From Bacteroidota bacterium (GTDB lineage Bacteria > Bacteroidota > Bacteroidia > AKYH767-A > OLB10), in assembly GCA_016714535.1 (NCBI GenBank), contig JADKDR010000002.1, forward strand, positions 248,001 to 312,000: a stretch of DNA of 64,000 nucleotides, in the 5' to 3' direction. Shown piece by piece: positions 9,194-19,137 of this stretch. Within the stretch, counting starts at the first letter, position 1. Each line of letters begins with the position of its first letter. The position numbers and the translations under genes are program-made. A model generated the notes under the pieces. It saw only the letters and a list, made by a program, of their open reading frames with translations, was not told where the DNA came from and ran no database searches.

Positions 9194-12100
9194 ATGCTAA
9201 ATGCGCTGTGTCTGCTGCTGCCCCCCCCCCCCCGGGTAAGTTCACTTATAATAAAGTTATTAATTTTAGTGATGGCATTATTTCAATTTTCAATTTGTAA
9301 AAATTTAAATGCTCAAATCTACAATGACCCTGATGGCAACGCACATGACTCTGTGCTCATATTTGATAGATTTGGAAATACCTACGATATACGAGAGCTA
9401 CAAATACCAGATAATGCTGCTCTAATAAGCATGTTTAATCCTTGCAACGCAGGTATATTTCGATTAGACTTTATGGATATAGGAAATACAGGTTTCAATA
9501 ATACTACAGATGGGGCTGCATATAGAGCAGTTGCTTGTCAAGTCTTTACTGATTTATCTGAATTATTAATCGCAGCAAACAACCCCTATACTAATTTGCC
9601 TAATCCACCACCATTTGTTGACATCAGTCTCCGCGCACATACTGCGAGTACTGCAGTTGGCATTGGTTCCAGTTTTTATAATGAACAATTTAATAATGTA
9701 CTATGGAATAACACAACCAATAGAGGTTTACTTGATGGAGAGGTATGGAAAACTATTAATGGAGGTATCAATTCCTTTAATTCAATCAATTTACTAGTGC
9801 CATCAAATGTATTTCATGGCTTCATCGAGTTGAATTTCACTTCAGGATTTACATTGAATACTAACTTTAATATTGCTACTCCGCCCGGACAATTGGATGT
9901 TTATGAAATTATATTACATGAAGCATTACACATGCTTGGTATTACTTCATTCATTAATAGTGCTGGAAATAGCATTCTTGCGGGTTCAAATTTTTATACA
10001 AGATTCGATTCACATTTGTTTTTAAACAATGCAAGCACTCCATTATTGAACCAAGTAAATTCTTGTGGCAATCAGACTTATTCAAATGCAAATTTAACCC
10101 CAGGTTTATGTAATATCAGATTCATAGATGGAGGGCTTAATCTGCCTGTTTTTTCACCTGCAATATTCGGACAGGGGCAAAGTCTTTCTCACTTAGATGG
10201 AACCTGCGCCCCTGTAACGTCTTATGTTATTAACAATGGAGGCGGTGGTTTTGGCTCTAATAGAAGGCATCCTACACAACAGGAAGTAGATGTATTGTGC
10301 GCTTTAGGTTATCATTGCTCAAGTGAATATGGAATTGCAGGCTCTGGTTTTGAAAACCATTTCGACACTTACACAGCATGCGGCAGTAGAATTGCCGGAG
10401 TTGATGACTGGTTTCATTTTAACACCACAAATCCATATGTTTATTTACAAGGCAATCCGCCACTACTACTTGATGATTTTTTATTAAATGACGAAGATGA
10501 GAGTTCGCCCGATAACAATCCTCATGCTTATGAATGCCCAACTATTATTTACGGAGCCGGTAACATAACGAACCCACTAGCTACATCCTTTGAATTTCAA
10601 CCACCAGCTAATTATTCTGGATTGGCAGTTATAAGATATATTCCATTGGATGCAAATGGAAGAAAAGGCAATTTTGCTTATATTTTTGTTCAAGTGAATG
10701 ATCTTACACCCGATGAAGCTTGTGGAAACACTGGTTGTAACATTGTAATTGATGGGTGCCTAGAACAAATACCCCCCTTAGGGCCACCTGCAATGCATTA
10801 TTTTATAAACACGCACAACCTACAAAGCAATGCCTTTACAATAAATGGAAGTACGACTAATTCACCAGACCGCTATGGATGGGATGGATTTACTTGGTCA
10901 AGGTATCCACCTGCTGGTGTCACTATGCAAGGACTTGGCTGCGATGGAAATAATATTATAACAATAGCTCAATCGCATAACGGCCAACCTGCAAATAATT
11001 TTTATGCTGGATTGATTAACGCAGGTGCTAATCAAGAAGGGCTTTTCTTTCAATTGAATGCACCATTACAAACCGGAGTTACTTATTCCGGTTCATTTTG
11101 GGCATCTAGAAAAGATAGCTGTCCCACAGTTGTTGAAATATACAGCACAATAGGTATTCCAGGTAATGTTAACACGGCAACATTAAATCTAATTAGTTCT
11201 AATTCTGTGGTTGCTACCTATAATACCTGGGATAATTATGCATTTAGTTATACTCATAATGTTGTTGGGCCTGCACATGAATATTTAATTGTTCGTGTGG
11301 TTCCTACTCAAGGAAACAATTACCCTTATGTATTTTTTGATGACCTTTATATTGAGGCAGAGTTAAATGTTACAGCGAATCTCAATCATCCCTGCACGGG
11401 CCAAAATAATGGTAGCATTGATTTAACGGTAATTACACCTGGAGGTCCTTATACTTTCTTATGGAGCAACAGTTCCACCAATGAAGACATTACGAATTTA
11501 GCAGCAGGAACATATACAGTATCAGTTACAGATAATCACAATTGCACACATACTTATACTTATATACTTAATGATGGTGGATGCGACCCCGTTTCCATTA
11601 TCAAAACAGTGCAACCAACTACTACTTATGCAGGAGATCCGGTAACATATGCTATAACAATTTGTAATAACACCACTGCGCCTATAACAGGTACTTTTAG
11701 CGATATTTTTGGTAACCCTGCAAATTTTTCAATCAATTGTAATGGCACTGCGAATCCATTCGACCCTCCGATCCCGTTTATTTTGCAGCCGGGATGTACC
11801 ACTTTAACTTTTACAGGATGCTTTGTAGAAATAGGAAATGACCAATGTAACCTTGCCGTATTTACATATAATGGCAATACAATAAGTTCCGAAGCATGCG
11901 TAGATGTATTGGTTGGTTGCCCTATGATAGTTTCTGGTTTTGGGGATTGTGCACCAGGTTCAAAATTAAATATTTGCTATGGATTACATACTGTGGTAAG
12001 TAATGTAAATGGTTTTGATGGTATAATAATTTATCCCGATTTTCTAACTCCAACAGCCACTTTAGCAAGCACTTCAATACCTACAAGCTTAGGTGTTATT

Positions 12101-12832
12101 TCAAATGTTACATTTACAAATGTTGGCGCCTTGTCAACATATACTGATCCATTAAATTGTCCGGGTTGTGTGTATAGAAGCATGCAAGTTCAGTTGGATT
12201 ATACCGGACCACAAACTTTTACAGCTTGGCCTTATACTTTAGGATGTTTCGAATTTGAGATAACTGGTACAGTACCACTTGGCCACAATCATTTTATACT
12301 AAGTTGCCAAGACCCTACTACACTTGTACTCAATAACACACAGCTAAACACCCAAGCTGGCCCGCTGCATTATTGGACACAATCGGGTCATTTATTATTA
12401 AACGGATGCCCGGGCATGCCTGCTTTACCTGACGCTGGCTTTAATATCGATAAACTAAGTTGTACCGGCCAGGTGACCGTCACCGCTACAAATACTTCTT
12501 CTACTGCAATACATAAATGGGAGTTTGGAGATAATAGAACAACACCTGTTCTTGGTGCCAATCCATATACTTACGACTATTTTGCACCAATTACCCATAG
12601 CAGTAACGGTGCAATCATACCACCTATAGACCCAGCGCCTCCGGGCACTTACACAATAACACATACAGTTTTTGATGGAGGGCTATACAATCAATCAACC
12701 CAAACAATAGATTTGTATCCTACTTGTTGCCCTGCAGATGTAATGATAAAAAGTGGCGAATCATCGAGCATGTATGGTTCATCAATTCTTGCTAATACCA
12801 TTGATATTGAAGGTGTATTTAATAGAGATTAA
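9194..12832 (+). CDS. Large secreted metalloprotease/SprB/PKD protein, N-terminal part of an interrupted gene
   Basis: 1212 residues visible. A hydrophobic signal segment ends near NLNAQ (about residue 40). A zinc protease motif HEALHMLG lies at 242-249 (H242, E243, H246), with a likely third ligand H333 in SLSHLDG and a downstream CALGY segment, as in secreted HExxH proteins of this phylum. Later parts are an SprB-type repeat (about 735-795, LWSNSSTNEDITNLAAGTY), a DUF11-like beta domain (about 800-890) and a PKD-type domain near 1100. The start is doubtful: a 13-C run at 9221-9233 lies just before the signal sequence, and ATG 9136 in another frame may be the true start. The ORF ends where the G/C block begins, and the product continues in the ORF at 13153. 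I infer one protein of about 2060 residues. Confidence 0.8.
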   Translation: MLNALCLLLPPPPRVSSLIIKLLILVMALFQFSICKNLNAQIYNDPDGNAHDSVLIFDRFGNTYDIRELQIPDNAALISMFNPCNAGIFRLDFMDIGNTGFNNTTDGAAYRAVACQVFTDLSELLIAANNPYTNLPNPPPFVDISLRAHTASTAVGIGSSFYNEQFNNVLWNNTTNRGLLDGEVWKTINGGINSFNSINLLVPSNVFHGFIELNFTSGFTLNTNFNIATPPGQLDVYEIILHEALHMLGITSFINSAGNSILAGSNFYTRFDSHLFLNNASTPLLNQVNSCGNQTYSNANLTPGLCNIRFIDGGLNLPVFSPAIFGQGQSLSHLDGTCAPVTSYVINNGGGGFGSNRRHPTQQEVDVLCALGYHCSSEYGIAGSGFENHFDTYTACGSRIAGVDDWFHFNTTNPYVYLQGNPPLLLDDFLLNDEDESSPDNNPHAYECPTIIYGAGNITNPLATSFEFQPPANYSGLAVIRYIPLDANGRKGNFAYIFVQVNDLTPDEACGNTGCNIVIDGCLEQIPPLGPPAMHYFINTHNLQSNAFTINGSTTNSPDRYGWDGFTWSRYPPAGVTMQGLGCDGNNIITIAQSHNGQPANNFYAGLINAGANQEGLFFQLNAPLQTGVTYSGSFWASRKDSCPTVVEIYSTIGIPGNVNTATLNLISSNSVVATYNTWDNYAFSYTHNVVGPAHEYLIVRVVPTQGNNYPYVFFDDLYIEAELNVTANLNHPCTGQNNGSIDLTVITPGGPYTFLWSNSSTNEDITNLAAGTYTVSVTDNHNCTHTYTYILNDGGCDPVSIIKTVQPTTTYAGDPVTYAITICNNTTAPITGTFSDIFGNPANFSINCNGTANPFDPPIPFILQPGCTTLTFTGCFVEIGNDQCNLAVFTYNGNTISSEACVDVLVGCPMIVSGFGDCAPGSKLNICYGLHTVVSNVNGFDGIIIYPDFLTPTATLASTSIPTSLGVISNVTFTNVGALSTYTDPLNCPGCVYRSMQVQLDYTGPQTFTAWPYTLGCFEFEITGTVPLGHNHFILSCQDPTTLVLNNTQLNTQAGPLHYWTQSGHLLLNGCPGMPALPDAGFNIDKLSCTGQVTVTATNTSSTAIHKWEFGDNRTTPVLGANPYTYDYFAPITHSSNGAIIPPIDPAPPGTYTITHTVFDGGLYNQSTQTIDLYPTCCPADVMIKSGESSSMYGSSILANTIDIEGVFNRD
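9221..9233. other. 13-C homopolymer, probable sequence artefact
   Basis: Thirteen C followed by GGG in an otherwise AT-rich stretch, placed between ATGAAAAAG at 9136 and the signal peptide of the metalloprotease, and changing the reading frame between them. It resembles a short version of the G/C block at 12841, in the same gene. Confidence 0.6.
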
Positions 12833-12840
12833 TTCAAAAA

Positions 12841-13152
12841 ACTCCCTCCCCCCTCCCCGGGCCCCCCCGCCCCCCCCCCCCCCGCCCCCCCCCCCCCGGG
12901 TTTCCCTTTTTTCCCCCGGGGCCCCCCCCGCCCCCCCCGGGGGGGGGCTTTGCCCCCCCCCCCGGGGGCCCCCCCGGCCCCCCCCCCCCGGGGCGGGTTC
13001 CTCCCCCCCCCCCCCCCCCCGGCGCCCCCCCCCCCCCGCCGGCGGGCCCGGGCCCCCCCCCCCCCCCGCGCCCCCCCCCGCGCCCCCCCCCCCGCCCGGG
13101 CCCCCCCGCCCCCCCCCCCCCCCCGCGCGCCCCCCCCCCCCCGCCCCCCCCC
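12841..13152. other. G/C-only low-complexity block, probable assembly or base-calling artefact
   Basis: About 310 bases consist almost entirely of C and G homopolymers (a few T in two short runs), in DNA that is otherwise clearly AT-rich. It has no repeat unit and no motif. Coding sequence stops at its left edge and resumes at its right edge in a protein that reads as continuous (EGVFN before, NIDNNFSFNNN after). The 25 bases at its left edge look like a corrupted copy of those at its right edge. This points to low-quality read tails kept in the assembly, not to a biological insertion. Pro-, Gly- and Arg-rich ORFs inside it are meaningless. Confidence 0.85.
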
Positions 13153-15708
13153 AATATTGACAATAATTTTTCTTTCAATAATAATCAAATTGTTTACATG
13201 GAGCCTAAAGCTGAAATATTTGTAAAAGCGGGTGCTACTTTAGAGATTAATAGTGCTATACTTAATAAATGCACATATATGTGGCGAGGAATAACGGTAG
13301 AGAGTGGCGGAAATATACAGGTATATAACAATGGCGTTATTGCAGATGCCGAAAAAGCTATGACTATGGAAGATGAAACATCATTTACGCTCGATAATGC
13401 CAATTTAGTAAATAATGTAACAGGTGTATTTGTGCCTCAAAATCCGGTAGATGCAATGTGGAACATTAACGGATACTGTGCAGCTTCTTATTTTGCACTT
13501 ACAGGTCCCTTGGCTTCACCCTATCCCGGGCAAACGCCATTTGGCAAAATACCTTATGCAGGTATGGATATAAGCAATGTGTATATGACCATTGGAGATA
13601 ATTCAAAAATGTATAATACTTTTGGTGAGTTGAACCTTGGGATATTAACACGTTCTTCTTTTCTCGAAGTACGCAATAGTTTTTTTGCTACCATATTCAA
13701 AGACCTTGCTTATGGAAACAACAAACATGATGGCAGTTGCATTGCTGCTTTTGGTGGACATGGTACTTCATTCAGATTAGATGTTTACCCAATTTCTCCA
13801 CTTGCACAATTTCCTCCACCTACAATGACACAAGCAGACCGCGGAGTTTATTCGAAATTCATAAATACAAAAATTGCAGGAGTAAAAATGAATTCGATGA
13901 AGACGGGTGTTGAAACCGAATTATGCACAAACGGTATGGAAACAAAAGTGTTTGATTGTGAAATAAATGCGCGAGATTATGGCATCAATTGGTACAATAA
14001 TGCAGGGTCGTCAAATATGCTTGCAGCAAATAATAACATAAGGGTACACGGCAACAAGTTCGGTGCATGTGTGCGCATTGCCGAACTTAACCAATTTGCA
14101 AACTATAAGATTACCGACAATGATTTGTATGCAGTAGAAATACTAAATGGAATAGTAAGCACTGCTGTAGTGAAACCGCAAATTACTTATAACAGGGTTT
14201 ATCAAAATACGTTGGGAGTGAATAAGCCTTCGTCAGATGGGATTACCATTAATGGCGGCTTTGGTGCTATGCTTACTTGCAATAATGTATATACCAACTA
14301 CCCATACTTAGGTAATACAAGAGGCTATGTAATTAATGGCAGCCAATCTTACCTGATTGAATGTAACCATTGCTATGGTCATGTTACCGGCTTTTATTTT
14401 GGAGGAGATTGCAGCAATTCGCAAGATGCATTTAGAGGCAACAGCATGAGCAATTGTTTAGAAGGGCTTTACTTGAATAATACCGCATTAATAAGTACTC
14501 AAACACTGCGTGGTAACCAGTGGCTCGGTAATGCAGGACCTTACGGTGCAGAGAATCAGAATACTGGATTCTTAAATGCTTCCAAATTTGAAGTAAATAA
14601 CACGCCAATCCAATTTCCAAACACTCCTACATTTATGCCTAATAATATTGGATGGTTTTCAATAAATCCATTAAGTGTATATGATTGCGCAACCAATTCT
14701 ACTTGCATTGCACAGGCACAAGATGGCGATGATGATGCAGCCTTTCGATACCAGGTAGCACATGATAGTACAATAACTGCAGCATATATACCCGAAGCAA
14801 AAAATATTGCACAGCAAAATTTGTATGATGCATTAATGTCTGTTAGTACAACTATATACAGCGATAGTGTGATGTATAATTTTTATATCAATAATGCTAA
14901 CGGCAACATAGGAAAGTTATATGAAGCAAAGCAAAAGTTTTATGCTAGCAACGAGCCTAATCCATATAAATTAATGCTGTTAAAGACCTGTGACAGCCTT
15001 ATACTTGTAAAGAAGGACAGCATTGAACTGATAGATAGCCTAAATAACAATGCAGCATTAATTGGATATGAAACATTGCGCGAAAATTTAATTAACAGTA
15101 TCAGTTCGATTGTTCAATCACAAGCTATAATTTCTGCACAAATAAAACAAGATGCTGATAATGCAATTAGCATAATGGAAACTGAAAATAGCGCAGTACA
15201 AGCAACTGAAGTGCCCGAAACTAACGAGAAATATATTAACGAAATACATGTGTTATATAATGACCAAGGATTAGACGGAATAAAGACACATTATAACGAT
15301 ATACTTGCTATTGCCCAACAATGCCCATACAGTGGTGGCAATGCAGTGTACATTGCCCGCAACTACATAGCTCTGTTGGGTGATACGATTGTTTATGACG
15401 ATGCAGCTATTTGCTTACTGCAAGGAATATTCCGAAATGCAAGTACCAATACAAATGCAATTGAAATCTATTTAAAACCAAACCCGGCAAATGATTATGT
15501 AGAATTGTTTATAGCCAACAACACCGGTACAAATTGTAGTGTAAGTATATCAGATGCAATAGGAAAAGAGCATTTATCAATAAAGGTTGATTGCAAACTG
15601 AAAGCTGTAAAAATTAATACACAAAAATTGGCTATCGGATTATATACTGTTTCATTTAGTGCAGAAGGCTTAGTTCTGAAAACTCAAAAATTAATTATTG
15701 AGCGATGA
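13153..15708 (+). CDS. C-terminal part of the interrupted T9SS cargo protein (beta-helix and sorting domain)
   Basis: The frame is coding from AAT 13153 at the edge of the G/C block; the first ATG is 13198, which is internal. The N-terminal 450 residues are a parallel beta-helix-like region (MEPKAEIFVKAGATLEI, MWRGITVESGGNIQV, and later rungs rich in NN and G). An alpha-helical stretch follows (about 540-740). The last 80 residues are a T9SS type-A sorting domain (IYLKPNPANDYVELFI to the basic end LKTQKLIIER). It continues the product of the ORF ending at 12832. The next gene starts inside its stop codon region (ATGA overlap at 15705-15708), so the two are translationally coupled. Confidence 0.85.
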   Translation, partial: NIDNNFSFNNNQIVYMEPKAEIFVKAGATLEINSAILNKCTYMWRGITVESGGNIQVYNNGVIADAEKAMTMEDETSFTLDNANLVNNVTGVFVPQNPVDAMWNINGYCAASYFALTGPLASPYPGQTPFGKIPYAGMDISNVYMTIGDNSKMYNTFGELNLGILTRSSFLEVRNSFFATIFKDLAYGNNKHDGSCIAAFGGHGTSFRLDVYPISPLAQFPPPTMTQADRGVYSKFINTKIAGVKMNSMKTGVETELCTNGMETKVFDCEINARDYGINWYNNAGSSNMLAANNNIRVHGNKFGACVRIAELNQFANYKITDNDLYAVEILNGIVSTAVVKPQITYNRVYQNTLGVNKPSSDGITINGGFGAMLTCNNVYTNYPYLGNTRGYVINGSQSYLIECNHCYGHVTGFYFGGDCSNSQDAFRGNSMSNCLEGLYLNNTALISTQTLRGNQWLGNAGPYGAENQNTGFLNASKFEVNNTPIQFPNTPTFMPNNIGWFSINPLSVYDCATNSTCIAQAQDGDDDAAFRYQVAHDSTITAAYIPEAKNIAQQNLYDALMSVSTTIYSDSVMYNFYINNANGNIGKLYEAKQKFYASNEPNPYKLMLLKTCDSLILVKKDSIELIDSLNNNAALIGYETLRENLINSISSIVQSQAIISAQIKQDADNAISIMETENSAVQATEVPETNEKYINEIHVLYNDQGLDGIKTHYNDILAIAQQCPYSGGNAVYIARNYIALLGDTIVYDDAAICLLQGIFRNASTNTNAIEIYLKPNPANDYVELFIANNTGTNCSVSISDAIGKEHLSIKVDCKLKAVKINTQKLAIGLYTVSFSAEGLVLKTQKLIIER

Positions 15709-17240
15709 GTAAGTTTTTTGCTTTTATTTTTGTCTTGATGGTTTTGCCTTGTGCCTTAAAAGCACAAGGCAAAACGCACCATTGGTTGTTAGGCTATTTA
15801 CCTGTATTAGTGGATTCAAATACAACATCCACCAAAGCGAGGTTTTTAATAGACAGCATTTCGTTAACAGTAGTACCCGAAAGCCGCAAAATGCCTTTTG
15901 GCAGCACACAAGCAACTATGAGTGACGAAAATGGCAATTTAATTATTGCAACCAATGGTTGTTGGATTGCTGATGCAACAGGTGATACTATGTTGAATGG
16001 GGGAGGCTTGAATCCAAGTTATATAACAAACGGTGGCTGGTGTAATAGTACGAGTGGTCTTGGAACATCTCATGGCAATATTATCCTTCCATTCCCAAAT
16101 GATAGTAATAAATTTATTTTATTTCATCATACTTGGGACACTGTTGTAAATAGTTATTATCGGGCATTACGTTTATATTTAACTTCGATTGAAATGAGTT
16201 TGAACGGTGGCTTAGGAGCCGTGCCTTTTGGTCAAAAAAATAAAATTGTAATAAATGATACATTAGGTGAGGGATTAGCAGCGTGTAAACATAGTAATGG
16301 TAGGGATTGGTGGATAATTGCAACGAAAGATAGTACAGATATTATCTTTCAAATGCTGTTAACTCCTAATGGAATTGATACCATTTTTACCACACATCTT
16401 AATGTTCCAGTTGCTTATGTTAATCAATGGCAACCGCAATTTTCACCCGATGGTAAAAAGTTTGCCTATGCTTTTACATATCCTATTCCTTTACCAGGTC
16501 CCTGGTATGCAGATGTAAGAATATTTGATTTTGATAGGTGTACAGGGATTTTCAGTAATCCTCACGTAATTGATATTTCTGATACATACCCAGGTATGGG
16601 AATACAATTTTCCTCAAATTCAGAATATTTATATTGCGCCACACAACAACATTTACATCAAATAGATATAGCAACACAAACCAAAACATTGGTAGCAACC
16701 AACGATGGTTATTATTCTCCATATTTTCCATTTCAAACAGATTTTTGGGCAATGTATCGCGCTGCAAATGGCAAGATTTATATTTCATCGGGTAACAGTG
16801 TAATTGATATGCATGTGATAAATGAGCCTGATAGTGCAGGGCTATCCTGCGATGTGCAATTGCATAGTTTGCATTTACCTTGCTTTCAATTTCGCGCAAA
16901 TGTTTACCACCCAAATTATTATTTAGGGTGCGATACTACGCTGGGCTGCCCATGCCTCTCGGCAACTGGCATACAAGAGTTTACAAAACATGATTTTAAA
17001 TTTTCGGTTGCTCCTAATCCAACTAATGGTTCCATTAAAATTATATATTTATTGCCGCAAAATGCTACAGGCATTTTTGAAATTACAGATATGCAAGGCA
17101 GGGTTTTGTTTACTTATAAATTGCCACCATGGAGTACATTGCAAAATTTTAATTTAAGTTTTTTGAGTGGTGGAGTGTATAGTTGTTGTATAAAAAGTGA
17201 AAGCCAAATGGCTACAACAAAACTCATAATAATGCATTAA
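15705..17240 (+). CDS. T9SS-secreted beta-propeller-like protein
   Basis: 511 residues with a signal peptide (FAFIFVLMVLPCALKAQ). The body contains PD40/WD40-like propeller blades (for example WQPQFSPDGKKFAYAFTY and IQFSSNSEYLYCAT). The C-terminal 80 residues form a T9SS type-A sorting domain beginning near FSVAPNPTNGSIKI. Family members are exported across the outer membrane and attached to the cell surface or released; the substrate or ligand is unknown. The start ATG overlaps the stop of the preceding cargo gene by 4 bases, and the next cargo gene begins 13 bases after its stop, so all three appear to be one transcript. Confidence 0.85.
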   Translation: MSKFFAFIFVLMVLPCALKAQGKTHHWLLGYLPVLVDSNTTSTKARFLIDSISLTVVPESRKMPFGSTQATMSDENGNLIIATNGCWIADATGDTMLNGGGLNPSYITNGGWCNSTSGLGTSHGNIILPFPNDSNKFILFHHTWDTVVNSYYRALRLYLTSIEMSLNGGLGAVPFGQKNKIVINDTLGEGLAACKHSNGRDWWIIATKDSTDIIFQMLLTPNGIDTIFTTHLNVPVAYVNQWQPQFSPDGKKFAYAFTYPIPLPGPWYADVRIFDFDRCTGIFSNPHVIDISDTYPGMGIQFSSNSEYLYCATQQHLHQIDIATQTKTLVATNDGYYSPYFPFQTDFWAMYRAANGKIYISSGNSVIDMHVINEPDSAGLSCDVQLHSLHLPCFQFRANVYHPNYYLGCDTTLGCPCLSATGIQEFTKHDFKFSVAPNPTNGSIKIIYLLPQNATGIFEITDMQGRVLFTYKLPPWSTLQNFNLSFLSGGVYSCCIKSESQMATTKLIIMH

Positions 17241-17253
17241 AAAAAATAAACAA

Positions 17254-19116
17254 ATGAAAACAATTAAATTTTTTATAACACTAATAATCACATTCGCTTG
17301 CAGCGTGAATACAGCAAAAGCACAATTTTGCACACTTAAAACAGAAATCAAAGTAGCTACCTATCCTGATTGTGTAAATGGCACAGCAGGCCAGGTGCAG
17401 GCAACATCAACAGGAAATAATGGACTTGTAAGTTATAATTGGAGCAATGGTACTACAACTTATTTTCAAACTATAGATACCAGCTTGATAGGATATAAAA
17501 TTTATTTATATGCATCAGACACGTTAGGCTGCTATGCAACAGACTCTTTATTAATTGGTAATTTTGATGTAGGTTTAACTGCAAATTTTCCAACTTGTAA
17601 TGTATGCACTGATGGCACAGTATTTTCCAATCCGGTAAGTACAGGCCCTTTTACTTACGTGTGGAGTAACAGTGCAACCACACAAAATATTAATAATGTG
17701 GGGCAAGGTACTTATTACGTTACAGTAACAGATGGAAATGGGTGTAAGGGATTCGATTTTATGCACCTATACCTTGATACTTTGGATGCTGTGGTCTATG
17801 GTTCCGTATTTTATGATACCGACACTGATGCAATATACAACATCCCAAATGGCGATCGTCCCTTTCCTAGAAAATTATTGATTCAACCCGGGAATTATTA
17901 TTGCTACCCAAATAACTTGGGCAATTATTTTTTTGAAGCTGGGTTTGGTTCCTCATATACTGTAGGTATAGATTATGATACAGCTTGCTTGCATTTTACT
18001 ACACCCAATCCGGTTTACAATTTAACTATTACATTACCAACAACAACAGATATAAATTTTGGATTACATTCCGATTCATGCTATATATTTCATCAAAGCG
18101 GCATTTATGTTTCAAGCTCCCGATGCGGTCAACCAGCTGAAATAATTAATGTAAGTCGTTTGTTTTCTTATTTCAATAATATGAATGTAGAATTAAAGAT
18201 TACTGTACCTCTTTTAACCATAAATGGTTATTTGCCTTCTCCCCCTCAAACAATAAGTGGCGATACAAATATTTTCAACTTTCAATTGGGTGATTCAGCG
18301 TATATGCATGACACAAAAATTCTTGTTACCATGCCTGGCCCAGGTGTTAAATATGCTGTTCACATGGAAATAAAACTTAGCGATACATTAGGCAACCTAA
18401 AATATTTTGATTCGCTTACCATTTATCGCACAGTAACTTGCCCTTATGATCCCAATGAAATACTTGTATATCCAACAGGTGATAGCGTACAACACCTCAC
18501 ACCCCCGGGCACAGAACTTGAATACACCATAAACTTTCAAAATACCGGTACTGATACGGCATACCGTGTAATAATATTAGATACGCTGGATTCAGGATTT
18601 GATTTTAATACTTTTGAATTGCTGCATACCAGTCATAATTGCAATACGGTATTGGATTCTAATGGTCAGATTACTTTTACCTTCAATCAAATTATGCTGC
18701 CGGATAGCAATATTGATGAACCCAATAGTCATGGCAGCATTATATATAAAATAAAACCCAAAGCAAATCTCACCATTCCCTATCAGGTAAACAATACTGC
18801 CTATATATACTTCGACCAAAATGAAGCGGTGCAAACAAATACAGCGTATAATTTGTATTCTTTCGGCTCTATTGGGTTGCCGGAAACTGCCCAAACAGAT
18901 TTTACTTTTTATCCTAATCCCGGTGATGGAATATTTTATTTTAATAAAAATATGAAAGATGTAATAGTAACGATATATGATGTGTTTGGGCGTGAATTAA
19001 ATAATCAAGTTGTATTTGAAAACAAAATAGATTTGAGCAATCATAGCGCTGGAATATATCAAGTACAAATCAATAGCAAAACTAAAAGAGAAGTTTATCG
19101 GCTGTTGAAGAAATAA
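17254..19116 (+). CDS. T9SS-secreted SprB-repeat/DUF7619-type adhesin
   Basis: 620 residues with a signal peptide ending near AKAQ (residue 23). Residues about 30-170 hold two SprB-type repeats (YNWSNGTTTYFQTIDTS and YVWSNSATTQNINNVGQGTY). Residues about 395-535 match the DUF7619-type domain found before sorting signals in this phylum (CPYDPNEILVYPTGDS, EYTINFQNTGTDTAYRVII). A T9SS type-A sorting domain forms the end (DFTFYPNPGDGIFYF to VYRLLKK). SprB repeats occur in the mobile surface adhesin of gliding Bacteroidota, so an adhesive role is plausible but inferred. Third gene of the cargo cluster. Confidence 0.85.
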   Translation: MKTIKFFITLIITFACSVNTAKAQFCTLKTEIKVATYPDCVNGTAGQVQATSTGNNGLVSYNWSNGTTTYFQTIDTSLIGYKIYLYASDTLGCYATDSLLIGNFDVGLTANFPTCNVCTDGTVFSNPVSTGPFTYVWSNSATTQNINNVGQGTYYVTVTDGNGCKGFDFMHLYLDTLDAVVYGSVFYDTDTDAIYNIPNGDRPFPRKLLIQPGNYYCYPNNLGNYFFEAGFGSSYTVGIDYDTACLHFTTPNPVYNLTITLPTTTDINFGLHSDSCYIFHQSGIYVSSSRCGQPAEIINVSRLFSYFNNMNVELKITVPLLTINGYLPSPPQTISGDTNIFNFQLGDSAYMHDTKILVTMPGPGVKYAVHMEIKLSDTLGNLKYFDSLTIYRTVTCPYDPNEILVYPTGDSVQHLTPPGTELEYTINFQNTGTDTAYRVIILDTLDSGFDFNTFELLHTSHNCNTVLDSNGQITFTFNQIMLPDSNIDEPNSHGSIIYKIKPKANLTIPYQVNNTAYIYFDQNEAVQTNTAYNLYSFGSIGLPETAQTDFTFYPNPGDGIFYFNKNMKDVIVTIYDVFGRELNNQVVFENKIDLSNHSAGIYQVQINSKTKREVYRLLKK

Positions 19117-19137
19117 CAATATTCGTTAATCTCAATA

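Noticed and set aside
12753..13225. Several overlapping proline-, glycine- and arginine-rich ORFs on both strands in the G/C block
   Set aside because: They are open only because G and C runs contain no stop codons; they have no coding character and lie in a probable artefact.
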